The notes under the pieces: generated by a model
The model's database searches: none
What the model was told of the DNA's origin: nothing
What the model saw: the letters and a program-made list of their open reading frames with translations, nothing else
Part shown: piece by piece, positions 8,920 through 18,200 of the stretch
Layout: every line of letters starts with the position of its first letter
How positions within the stretch are numbered: the stretch's first letter is position 1
Position numbers and translations under genes: made by a program
Assembly (NCBI RefSeq): GCF_000969835.1
Contig: NZ_KQ033912.1
Location: 568,221-632,220 of the forward strand
Direction: 5' to 3'
DNA from: Parabacteroides goldsteinii DSM 19448 = WAL 12034
GTDB lineage: Bacteria; Bacteroidota; Bacteroidia; Bacteroidales; Tannerellaceae
Length of the DNA: 64,000 bases

Positions 8920-9486
8920 ATGATGAATGAAGAAGAAATACAAGTACTAATAGATAAAAGCAAAAAGCAGGACATGACCGCTTTTGCCCTATTAGTCACA
9001 GAATACCGGCAACTTGTATTCCGACTGGCATTTCGCTTACTCTGTAATGAAGAAGAGGCTAGAGACATGGTACAGGAAACATTTATAAAAGTTTGGTTGA
9101 ATCTTGACAAGTATAACCGGGAATACCGTTTCTCAACCTGGCTCTATAAAATTACCGGAAACATTTGTTACGACCGCCTGCGCTTTCTGCAACATACCCC
9201 TTCGGGAAGTATGCAAGGGCCATCCGTCGACAATCTCTCCTTATCTTCTGATGAGAACATGGAACAAAGTCTTATAAACAAAGACTTAAAGAACCTGATA
9301 CTTCGGTTCACTGAGGAACTCACTCCGAAACAAAAACTGGTGTTTACCCTAAGGGAAGTCGAGGGTCTTGAAGTATCCGAAGTAGAAGCTATCACCGGTA
9401 TGTCTGCCGAAAAGATCAAAAGCAATCTTTACCAGGCACGCAAACAGATACGAATGAAAATAAATCAGATGGAGAACAACCTATGA
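8920..9486 (+). CDS. ECF-type RNA polymerase sigma factor
   Basis: 188 residues. Region 2 covers about residues 20-90 (LVFRLAFRLLCNEEEARDMVQE, then FSTWLYKITGNICYDRLR), and region 4 lies near the C-terminus (LTPKQKLVFTLREVEGLEVSEV with the helix-turn-helix AITGMSAEKIKSNLYQARK). This is a standard extracytoplasmic-function sigma factor. ATGATG at 8920 gives two possible starts one codon apart. The next gene overlaps by 4 bases (ATGA) and encodes a membrane protein, which suggests an anti-sigma partner. Signal and regulon are unknown. Confidence 0.92.
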   Translation: MMNEEEIQVLIDKSKKQDMTAFALLVTEYRQLVFRLAFRLLCNEEEARDMVQETFIKVWLNLDKYNREYRFSTWLYKITGNICYDRLRFLQHTPSGSMQGPSVDNLSLSSDENMEQSLINKDLKNLILRFTEELTPKQKLVFTLREVEGLEVSEVEAITGMSAEKIKSNLYQARKQIRMKINQMENNL

Positions 9487-9953
9487 AAAGAGAAGATCAA
9501 ACATACGAAAAATGGCTGGACAAACTAAAAAATACCGAACCAGTCTTGAATGCTCCGGAAGAGCTGACAAATGATATTTTGAACAAAATATCATTTGTCA
9601 GCTCTTCCGGAACGTCCCTTTTGAAAGAAGCAAAAGGAAAAAGTAAAACAAACAGGATATTACTATCGGTCAGCAAAATATCCGGTATTGCAGCAGCTCT
9701 CCTGCTTTGTTTTCTGATAAGCGAAACCATTTTCTTTTCACAAGACAAACAGTATCCGGAGCAATATTATGCGAATAATGCTATCTGGCAAGGAAAAGCC
9801 TACTCCCTACCCGATAGTTGGAACCCAGAAAGTAGCTTACTCGAAAAAAGCCGCTATCTATCCGAACAATGGAAGGAATATATAGAGAAACTATCAAAAA
9901 GAAAAGCCTCCTTCCTGTCCAAGAGAATTTCTGTAGAAACCATCATTCACTAA
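9483..9953 (+). CDS. Putative membrane anti-sigma factor with a palindromic segment
   Basis: 156 residues: a cytoplasmic N-terminal part (1-67), one membrane helix (about 68-88, ISGIAAALLLCFLISETIFF) and a short exported tail rich in Lys and Glu. The layout, the 4-base overlap with the ECF sigma gene and the N-terminal pattern PEELTNDILNKI, which resembles Bacteroidota anti-sigma proteins, suggest an anti-sigma factor. No zinc-binding HxxxCxxC motif is seen. Codons for residues 25-43 are made of a perfect 28-bp inverted repeat (9554-9611), so both strands encode nearly the same peptide. Anti-sigma function is inference. Confidence 0.65.
   Translation: MKREDQTYEKWLDKLKNTEPVLNAPEELTNDILNKISFVSSSGTSLLKEAKGKSKTNRILLSVSKISGIAAALLLCFLISETIFFSQDKQYPEQYYANNAIWQGKAYSLPDSWNPESSLLEKSRYLSEQWKEYIEKLSKRKASFLSKRISVETIIH
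9554..9611. repeat. Perfect 28-bp hairpin inside the anti-sigma gene
   Basis: Bases 9554-9581 and 9584-9611 are exact reverse complements separated by two A. The arm begins TCCGGAAGAGCTGACAAATG. In RNA this would be a very stable hairpin within the coding region, about 70 bases after the start codon. Confidence 0.95.
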
Positions 9954-9965
9954 AACGAACAAAAG

Positions 9966-11075
9966 ATGAAAACTAAAGGATATATATCAATCATTTCAGG
10001 ACTGCTTCTTATGGCCTCCTGTTCTTCCAACCACCGGATGGTGACACATATTTATCCGGATGGACAAATTGACCGTGAAGTATATGCACACGGAGATTCC
10101 GCTTTTATGGCGGGCGACGGCTCACACTCTCCTTTCCTGTTCTCCATCCAGGACTGGCAACAGATTCCTTTGAATCCCAGCATCCCTTTTGTCATCTTAG
10201 GAAAGAAAAGCGACTCATTCGGTAAAGAGGAGCAATTGAATGTAAAAGTCAAACGCACATGGAATATATGGGATACCCCTCTCCGGCTCACTCCTGAAAA
10301 GAAATGGATGGAACCGTTAGCCGTTCCGCAGGAAAAGCTGGAAAAACATTTCAGATGGTTTTATACCTATTATACATTCACCTGCAACTACCGTCAAATT
10401 GAAGAAAGAGGCCCCATCCCCCTTGAACATTACCTGAGTAAACAAGAACAAGAACTGCTCTTTCAAGGTGACCTGACTCAAGTCAGGGGAATGAACGGAC
10501 TTGAGCTAAACGATAAGCTGAATGACTTGACAGATCGTTTCGTAAAATGGTATAATGAGAGTTTGTTTGAAATCCGCCTTGAAACTATTGAGGAATGGGA
10601 AGCTAAGTTCGGTAATAAAACCTTTATCTCAAAGCTGAAGGCAGACAAAGATGCCATCAAAAAATCGGCCATGAGTAAAGGAGAAGATACAGACCTTGAC
10701 TCGATAGATATGTATCGGCTACTCGACACTTTCTACCAGACGGACCATTTCACCACTGCATATCAGCAGAAAGACAAAGATCAGATAAACCGGTTATTTG
10801 AAGAGAAATGCCGTCCGATAGAATTATTCAACCACCAGATAAAATACGAACTCAATATGCCAGGCCAGTTGATAACAACCAATACCACCCTACATGAAGG
10901 AGAAACTCCTTATTGGAAGATAGACGCCTACCGGCTGTTACCTGGTGATTATACTTTGGAAGCCCAATCGCGTGTACCTAATATCTGGGCATTTATTGTC
11001 ACGGGACTACTTGGGATACTGCCCGTTCTTCTGCGGTCCCGTGTCAAGCACGGGGACAAGATAGCTCACTTTTGA
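9966..11075 (+). CDS. Lipoprotein of the ECF sigma operon, unknown function
   Basis: 369 residues with a lipoprotein signal (LLLMASC, lipidated Cys about residue 19). The middle is charged, helical and of no family I recognise. Near the end an Ig-like strand segment (LPGDYTLEAQSRVP) is followed by a hydrophobic helix (IWAFIVTGLLGILPVLL). It starts 12 bases after the anti-sigma-like gene and is probably co-transcribed with the sigma factor, so it may belong to the stress signal or its output. The last codons, LPVLLRSRVKHGDKIAHF, are encoded by a half copy of the repeat family also found at 22720 and 46740. The original C-terminus was therefore probably replaced. Function unknown. Confidence 0.75.
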   Translation: MKTKGYISIISGLLLMASCSSNHRMVTHIYPDGQIDREVYAHGDSAFMAGDGSHSPFLFSIQDWQQIPLNPSIPFVILGKKSDSFGKEEQLNVKVKRTWNIWDTPLRLTPEKKWMEPLAVPQEKLEKHFRWFYTYYTFTCNYRQIEERGPIPLEHYLSKQEQELLFQGDLTQVRGMNGLELNDKLNDLTDRFVKWYNESLFEIRLETIEEWEAKFGNKTFISKLKADKDAIKKSAMSKGEDTDLDSIDMYRLLDTFYQTDHFTTAYQQKDKDQINRLFEEKCRPIELFNHQIKYELNMPGQLITTNTTLHEGETPYWKIDAYRLLPGDYTLEAQSRVPNIWAFIVTGLLGILPVLLRSRVKHGDKIAHF

Positions 11076-11083
11076 TAAGAAGT
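11014..11083 (-). repeat. Half copy of the 125-bp palindromic repeat family (copy A)
   Basis: Read on the minus strand, this matches the left half of the copy at 22711-22770: the segment from TATCAAAAGTGAGC through the CCCGTGCTTGACACGGG hairpin to the GCAGAAGAAC..GCAGTAT core. The other half is missing. It overlaps the last 60 bases of the lipoprotein gene and supplies its stop codon. Confidence 0.85.
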
Positions 11084-11684
11084 GAGTCATATCATAAATA
11101 TTGACATATTCCCTCAATAAAAGTTCATCAAAATAAATCCTTCATTCCTTCATCTATATGATATCTTATTGGTTATCTTTGTGTTACAACTTATAAATAA
11201 TGAACAAAATGAAGGAAACGCTTTTCAATCCCTGATTTTTAGCTAATAATTGATAGCTTCCAATACCATAAAAAGGTAAATATCTACCGAAAGATTATCT
11301 GTCAGCATATCTTATTCTAATACAGAGCCAGTGAACCCTTAGTCCTGATATGCTTTCTTCTTTCTTGTTTTTCAATTATCGGACACTTGTTTGCCATCTG
11401 TCGAACGCTTATCACACAACTATCAAACAAGCGTTCGACATATGACAAACAACAACGCATATATAACCTACAGAATAGCAATCTATTAGGATATACCTAA
11501 TTATCTATTACCGGACTCCTACTTCTTTTCTACCTGTTAACAAAGCCATTTCCTTCATCTTGTTCATCATTTATTATCAGTAACATAAAGATAACCAACA
11601 AGATATCATATAGATGAAGGAATGAAGGATTTATTTTGATAAACTTTTATTGAGATGTTTAAGCGAATAAAGCATTTATACGAT
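11084..11684. other. Intergenic stretch occupied by a large inverted-repeat element
   Basis: No supported gene. Most of it is the element at 11113-11654. Its inner part (11219-11548) is AT-rich and holds a smaller 11-bp inverted repeat, GTCGAACGCTT at 11400-11410 and its complement at 11429-11439. Confidence 0.7.
11113..11654. repeat. 542-bp element with 106-bp inverted arms
   Basis: The left arm 11113-11218 and right arm 11549-11654 are reverse complements at about 97 of 106 positions, with no length change between them. Each arm, read inward, contains a promoter-like block (GGTTATCTTTG in the left arm, with TATCTTTG at 11174-11181; GGTTATCTTTA in the right arm) and then ATGAACAA(A/G)ATGAAGGAA, a possible translation start. 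The left frame stops after 11 codons, the right after about 20. The interior encodes no recognisable protein. It lies between two convergent transcription units. Confidence 0.8.
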
Positions 11685-11689
11685 ATATA

Positions 11690-11733
11690 TAAAAAGAACC
11701 CCTGAAGCCTTTTTGTTCGACTCCAGGGGTTCA
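11690..11733 (-). terminator. Terminator of the SusC-SusD-sulfatase operon
   Basis: GAACCCCTG (11696-11704) pairs with CCAGGGGTTC (11723-11732). On the minus strand the hairpin is followed by TTTTTATATA, about 40 bases after the sulfatase stop codon. Confidence 0.85.
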
Positions 11734-11770
11734 ACTATCCACATCTCCTTTACCTATTTCACTTATTCTG

Positions 11771-13357
11771 TTAGCTTTTCTTTGCTAATTCCGATTCGAT
11801 AGGATCGTTATATTGTTTCTGCAATTTGTGCAGTTCGTCCATCAACTGTTTGGTGATTTCTTCCGTACCGGGTTTATTATAAATGTTATTCATTTCCATC
11901 GGGTCGTTTTGCAGGTCGTAAAGTTCCCATACGTCGATGTCATTATAGAAATGCATTAATTTATAACGGTCTGTACGTACGCCATAATGACGTTTTACCA
12001 TGTGTTCGGCCGGGAACTCATAATAATGGTAATACAAGGAAGTACGCCAGTCTTTCGGATGCTCGCCTTTCAGCAACGGCAGGTAAGAATCACCCTGGAT
12101 ATCTTCAGGAACCGGAGCGCCTGCCAGTTCGAGGAAGGTAGCGGCATGGTCGATATTCTGAACCATTTCAGGAATATCACCCTTTATGCCACCCGGATAG
12201 CGAACCAACATCGGTGTGCGGAAAGATTCTTCATACATGAAACGTTTGTCAAACCAACCGTGTTCACCCATATAGAATCCCTGATCGGATGTATAGACGA
12301 TAATCGTATTATCCAACAGATCGTTCTTTTCCAGATAATCCAATACGCGGCCTACATTACGGTCTACCGAATGGATGACACGGATATAATCGTGCATATA
12401 CTGCTGGTATTTCCATTCTGCCAAAGCCTTGCCGGAAAGTTTCTTTTCCTTGAACTCTTTGATGATCGGGTCGTAATGCTTGTCCCAGGCGGCTTTCTGT
12501 TCCGGAGTCATCCGGTTGTACATATTACGTCCGGCTTTTTCCAATCCCGGATTGGAGTGGATCTCGTTTTCTTTGTCAGCCAGTTTCAGGTCATACACCA
12601 GATCCATGTCTTTAATGACACTCATTTCCTGCTGCGAAGCGGCAATACGGCCTTCATACTTGTCGTAGAAAGTTTCCGGTATCGGGAAAACAACATCATT
12701 ATATAAGTCCAGATCACAGGTATCCGGCATCCAGGTACGGTGAGGAGCCTTATGATGCAGGAGCAGGCAGAACGGTTTGTTCTTATCCCTTTTCTGGTCC
12801 ATCCAGTCGATAGCCAGATCGGTTGTTATATTGGTGGCGTATCCTTCTATTTGTTTCTTTTCTCCGTTATCGATAAAATAAGGATTGTAATAATCGCCCT
12901 GTCCTATCAATATGTTCCAGTAATCGAATCCGGTAGGTTCGGATGTCAGGTGCCATTTACCGACAATAGCGGTCTGGTAACCGGCTTGCTTCAATAGTTT
13001 CGGGAACGTTTGTTGTCCGCCGTCGAATGTTTTCGTGTTGTCGGTAAAGCCGTTTGCATGGCTATGCTTACCGGTCAGCAGACAGGCACGGCTGGGACCA
13101 CTCAACGAGTTGGCAACGAAACTGTTGGTAAAACGGACACCTTCTTTGGCGATGCGGTCAATGTTCGGAGTCTCGATGAACCGATGATCGTACGCACTGA
13201 TTGTCTGAAACGAATGATCATCACACATAATGTAGAGGATATTCATCGGCTTTTTAGCCTCCTCTGCCCCTGCTTTTTTCTCTTTACAGGAAGGCAGCGA
13301 TGCTAACACCGCTGCTCCCGTTAATGAGAATAATACTTTAGACCTAATGTTCTTCAT
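11771..13357 (-). CDS. Serine-type sulfatase lipoprotein
   Basis: 528 residues of the sulfatase family, which hydrolyses sulfate esters using a formylglycine. The activation motif is SGPSRACLLTG, so Ser86 is the residue to be oxidised by an anaerobic sulfatase-maturating enzyme; no such enzyme is encoded in the window. Metal ligands include Asp46 and Asp47 (MCDDHSF) and a later YTSDQGFYMGEHG motif. The N-terminus carries a lipobox (LASLPSC, Cys24), so the enzyme is lipid-anchored in the periplasm or at the surface. It is the last gene of a SusC-SusD-sulfatase operon, 25 bases after susD, which implies that the target glycan is sulfated. The exact linkage cannot be read from the sequence. Confidence 0.93.
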   Translation of the reverse strand: MKNIRSKVLFSLTGAAVLASLPSCKEKKAGAEEAKKPMNILYIMCDDHSFQTISAYDHRFIETPNIDRIAKEGVRFTNSFVANSLSGPSRACLLTGKHSHANGFTDNTKTFDGGQQTFPKLLKQAGYQTAIVGKWHLTSEPTGFDYWNILIGQGDYYNPYFIDNGEKKQIEGYATNITTDLAIDWMDQKRDKNKPFCLLLHHKAPHRTWMPDTCDLDLYNDVVFPIPETFYDKYEGRIAASQQEMSVIKDMDLVYDLKLADKENEIHSNPGLEKAGRNMYNRMTPEQKAAWDKHYDPIIKEFKEKKLSGKALAEWKYQQYMHDYIRVIHSVDRNVGRVLDYLEKNDLLDNTIIVYTSDQGFYMGEHGWFDKRFMYEESFRTPMLVRYPGGIKGDIPEMVQNIDHAATFLELAGAPVPEDIQGDSYLPLLKGEHPKDWRTSLYYHYYEFPAEHMVKRHYGVRTDRYKLMHFYNDIDVWELYDLQNDPMEMNNIYNKPGTEEITKQLMDELHKLQKQYNDPIESELAKKS

Positions 13358-13382
13358 ATTCTATATACTTGTATAAATTAGA

Positions 13383-15248
13383 TTACCATCCCGGGTTCTG
13401 TTCCCATTTACCTCCTGTCAAAGACAACATACGAGGTTGAATAGGCAACAAATAGTCGCGGCCTATATTAAACCGCCATCCCTGTTCATAACCTGCCGGG
13501 TTGCTGGGCACAACGTAACGAAGTGCGTCACCCGGTTTACCTGTCAGGAAGAGATTGTTTCCGGAAGCCTGGTCGTAAACCAACTTACCGCCAAATGCGG
13601 GATGGTTTTCCAGGTTACTTCCAGTAAATAAGGCACCTTTCGGCCATTTGCCAACGATCAGTTCTTCGGCAGCAGCCCAACGAAGAATATCTTCCAGACG
13701 ACGGCCTTCACAGGCTTTCTCGATACGACGTTCACGACGGACAGCCTGAATATATTTATCCAGATGACGGAACGGATAATCAGCCTCCTGATTATACTCC
13801 CGATCAAAATCTACGGCAGGCATACCGACGCGGTCACGTAACGGTTGCAAAGCTACAATTATTTTCTGAGAATTGGCCGCTCCGTCCAACTCGGCCAACG
13901 CTTCGGCATAATTTAACAGGATATCGGCATAACGGAACTGGATTGCCGGGGTTGCTCCTTTAGCTTCAGCATCCAGGCTACCGGTATAATCGATCTGTAC
14001 ATATTTCAGTAAAGAATAACCTGTCATATTCTGATTGTAAGACGAAGTACCAATCAGTGGCGGAACGACATAGTAAGGAGGCAAATCATCCGGACGCAGT
14101 TGTTGTCCGGGTGTACAGATCGTCTGCGACAAACGCGGATCACGTACGGTAGGCAATAACTCATCACCAAACACCTTCTTTGCATTTACCAATGCTGCAC
14201 CGATAAACGGTTTGCCATCTTTTGTCAGATAATCATCGATCAAAGATGCAGTAACACCGATGCTACCTCCTCCCTGGTTCAGATAACGATTTACACTGTT
14301 ACCCACCTGATCGCCATCATACATTTTAAACCAAAGTACTTCGGAATTAGCCGATAAGTCGGTGGTTTGAAACATCTGGCGGTAGTCATCCAGTTCGTTA
14401 CCAGTAGAATATATTTTCCATACTCCGCGATCCATTACATCTTTGGCGGCATCGGCAGCCTGTGTAAAGTACCCGCGAATCTTTTCATCCGTTACGGAAG
14501 GATCAAAAAACTTATCGCCTTTTGCCTTATGATATTTCTCCCAGGTACCCTCGAAAAGAGCCACTTCACTCTTCAATGCACGGGCAACATCCTTATGGAC
14601 ACGCATGGAAGCACTATTATTCTGTATACCCAAATAAGAAATAGCCTTGTCCAGGTCGGCCAAAATGCTATCCGCCACTACGGTCCGGCTATCCCGAGGT
14701 AACTGCATCTCTTCTTCATTAGGGTCAAGCGGAGTACTTACCCATGTCAATGGCCCATAATCCACAAACATCCTGTAATAGTACCAGGCCCGGAAGTAAT
14801 AGGCTTCGCCGACATACTGATCATAATCGGGACTTCCCTGTTCCACACAGTTATCTAAATTGGCTAATAAAAAGTTCAAATTACGGATAGCCGTATAATT
14901 GGTCAGTTTGGCTGCACCGCTCAAAGTAGTCTCCCCCACCAGACGCGAGCTAACAGAACTGGATGACATATTATCACTATTTATATCAGAACCGGCAATA
15001 CCGTCACCACTACCACCGGCACCGAAGTCTTGTCCCCGCAAGCCGTTACCAAAATTTACTTTTATTTTATCATCTTCATATTTCGGATTGCCTATCTGAT
15101 AAAACATGTCCAGATAATTTCTCATTTCACCTGTACTGCTGAAAGGCTGCGCAGTCGAAAGTACGCCTTCCGGCATTTTATCCATATCGAAGCAGGATGT
15201 TAGGCTGAAAGCCAGAATCACGCCTAAAAATATATTTCTTTTTTTCAT
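13383..15248 (-). CDS. SusD/RagB-family glycan-binding lipoprotein (PUL 1)
   Basis: 621 residues with a lipobox at the N-terminus (LTSCF) and a SusD/RagB fold: an N-terminal TPR-rich part (LTNYTAIRNLNFLLANLD, AYYFRAWYYYRMFVDYGPLTWV) and the conserved C-terminal RRERRIEKACEGRRLEDILRWAAAEE. Such proteins sit on the outer surface and hand glycan fragments to the partner SusC channel. It lies 12 bases after susC and 25 before the sulfatase in one operon. The ligand is presumably a sulfated glycan (inference from the neighbour). Confidence 0.93.
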   Translation of the reverse strand: MKKRNIFLGVILAFSLTSCFDMDKMPEGVLSTAQPFSSTGEMRNYLDMFYQIGNPKYEDDKIKVNFGNGLRGQDFGAGGSGDGIAGSDINSDNMSSSSVSSRLVGETTLSGAAKLTNYTAIRNLNFLLANLDNCVEQGSPDYDQYVGEAYYFRAWYYYRMFVDYGPLTWVSTPLDPNEEEMQLPRDSRTVVADSILADLDKAISYLGIQNNSASMRVHKDVARALKSEVALFEGTWEKYHKAKGDKFFDPSVTDEKIRGYFTQAADAAKDVMDRGVWKIYSTGNELDDYRQMFQTTDLSANSEVLWFKMYDGDQVGNSVNRYLNQGGGSIGVTASLIDDYLTKDGKPFIGAALVNAKKVFGDELLPTVRDPRLSQTICTPGQQLRPDDLPPYYVVPPLIGTSSYNQNMTGYSLLKYVQIDYTGSLDAEAKGATPAIQFRYADILLNYAEALAELDGAANSQKIIVALQPLRDRVGMPAVDFDREYNQEADYPFRHLDKYIQAVRRERRIEKACEGRRLEDILRWAAAEELIVGKWPKGALFTGSNLENHPAFGGKLVYDQASGNNLFLTGKPGDALRYVVPSNPAGYEQGWRFNIGRDYLLPIQPRMLSLTGGKWEQNPGW

Positions 15249-15260
15249 ATGATCTCTAAA

Positions 15261-18200
15261 TTATAAGTTAACAACCAAGCCTACAGATACTACACGGTTC
15301 ATCGGATAGTTCTTACCACCCTCACTGGTGTAGTCGTTCTTTGTATAGATCGCTTCCGGGTCAAACATACCTTTCAGTTTTGTAAAGGTCAGCAGGTTTT
15401 CACCAGAGAAGAATACCTGAACTTTCTGCATACCTACTTTATTCGTCCAGATAGCAGGAAGGTCATAGCTGATTGTCAGGTTTTTCAAACGGCAATAAGC
15501 ACCACTCTGAATATACCGGTCGCTGGTAGTCATTGTTTTATCACGGAACGGAACAACACCGCCTGCCGTATGGATATAGGGCTTCGGATAATAAGCTCCC
15601 GGATTCGATTCACTCCAGAAATCCAGATGTTCCTTAAACACAGTTACCTGTGCATAGGGACCGCTTCCCCAGAAGTAAGCGCCTGTTCCCGGATCCCAAT
15701 CACGTTTGCCAACTCCTTGGAACATCATGCTCAGGCTAATGCCTTTCCAACTGATAGAACCGTTAACTGTGTACTGATAACGCGGAGTCGTATTACCGAT
15801 TACCGTCATATCGCCCATATCATCCAATGTATTTGTCCCGTTATTGATCTTATTATCATTATTCAGGTCACGATATTTCACATCACCCGGAGTCCAGGGT
15901 TTACCACTGATAAATGACAAGTCATACTTTTCATTATAAGCATCTGCTTCTTCCTGTGTCTGGATCAGACCGTCGGCACGATACCCCCAGATTTCGCCCA
16001 CCTTTTTACCGGTATACCAGTTTTCTTTCGGATTTGTTCCGGTCGGGTTGGCATATTCCGTTACTTCTGAAGTTGCATCCGACAATGAACCACCGATCGT
16101 ATACTGAATATCGCTACCGATCTGTCCGCGATAATTCAGGGCAAGCTCCCAACCGCGGTTTCTCATCCGTGCATTATTGGTCTTAGGTGCATCTGCTCCG
16201 AAAATATCCGGAAAGTCGACGCCGGGCCCTAACATATCCTTTGTATCACGCTGGAAAACATCGAGTGTACCGGTCAAAGAGTTCCCTAAGAATCCAAAGT
16301 CGAGACCGATATTCTTACTTTCCACCTTTTCCCAGGTAGTAGTCGGATTCACAACACCCGGAGCCCGTGTAAAGATATGACGTCCGTCAGAGAAAATATA
16401 ATTGCCCAACTTATTGTTCAACTCCATTGTTGCGGCAAAAGTATACAAGGCAGCACCGGCCTGGTTACCCAGCAAACCATAGGAAGCACGCAGTTTCAGG
16501 TTTGACAGTACATCAGTCACAGAACTCATGAATTGTTCGCGGGTAATGTTCCATCCCAAAGAGACGGAAGGGAAGAATCCCCAACGATTGCCTGAGGCAA
16601 AACGGGAAGAGCCGTCATAACGTCCGTTCAGTTCAACCAGATAACGTCCGTCATAATCATAATTGATACGTCCGAAGAAACCGCGGGTTGCCCAACCGTT
16701 ACGGGTATCGATGACAGTCTTGTCGCCGGTTCCCATACCGACATTCGGATTGCTGGTCGAATACAGGCCGGTAATGGAGTTCTTCATCAGACTGAACTCA
16801 TAATCTTCTTCCTGAAAACCAGCCATTACTGTAAAGTTGTGCTTTTCAGCCAAGCTGAAAAGATAATTTGTATACAAATTGATCGACTGATAACGTGTAC
16901 GGTCATAGCTACGGGTAAACTTACCATCAGGAGACATACCCAATTCCGCACGAACACCTTTTGAAGTACTGACACCGTCGGCACCATAAATAAGCGGACT
17001 GACATTTAGTGCTTCGTATTCTTTATTTCCTAATTTATAGGTATAGTCGAAGAATATAAACCAGTTCTTAACAGGTTGAATATCCAAACCGGCAGTGATA
17101 TTCATATTATCACGCTGTGTATTTGTATAGGTTCCGCTCTGCAGATAAGGAATCATTGTCAGTTCCGTGAAATGACCGTTCGGGTCGACCGGAGAAACTG
17201 TGGGACGGAAACGAGCCAGTGAATGATAGAAACCTTCGCTGATACCACCGTCACCAAACGGAGTATTCTGGTCGGAATGCATGAATTTGGTATTCACTTT
17301 CAACTTCATCCAACTAGTCAGCTGCGAAGTAACATTGGCAGCAAAATTATACCGTTTATAATCCATATCGGCATAACGGAGGATTCCGTCTTCCGAATAG
17401 TAACCACCTGAAATATAATATTGTGCAGCCTTACCACCACCGCTCAGGCTGATATTATGATTCTGTTTAAACGCCCAGTTCTTATAATGCAAATCAAAAT
17501 AGTTCACATTACCAACACCAGACTCCGAGTTTTCGAAAGCCGGGTTCATATTGGAATTGGCAGGCAGTTCGAACCACGGATCGACACTGCTCGGATCATT
17601 GATATACTGCTGTAACAAAGCTAGTTTCTCATCGCTGTACAAACGCGGAGAACCAGCATTGGTTACACCGGCATTCCAGTATTGTGCAAAATCATACGAA
17701 TTGACCATATCCGGCAGAACAGTCGGTGTACTCCAACCGACCGTACCCTGGTAGTTGATGCGCGTTTTACCTTCTTCCCCTTTCTTTGTCGTGACAAGAA
17801 TCACACCGTAAGCGGCACGTGCACCGTAGATAGCACAAGCAGCCGCATCTTTTAATACGGATATATTTTCAATATCACTGGGGTTTACATCGGTGAGGCT
17901 CATTTCCACACCATCGACCAGGACGTAAGGGGCCGCATTATTATCCAGATTACCTTGTCCGCGTAATGTCAAAGTACCGGCTCCACCCGGACGGCCACCA
18001 TCGGAATTGCTTACCAGCAAACCCGGAACCATCCCTTGTAAACTCTGTACGGCATCGGCAACAGGACGACGTTCCAGCACATCTCCCTTAACGGAAGATA
18101 CGGAACCGGTCAGATTCACTTTCTTCTGCACGCCATAACCGACAACAACTACTTCATTAATATCAACCGCATCACTAAGCATCTTGATCGTTAAATCCTT

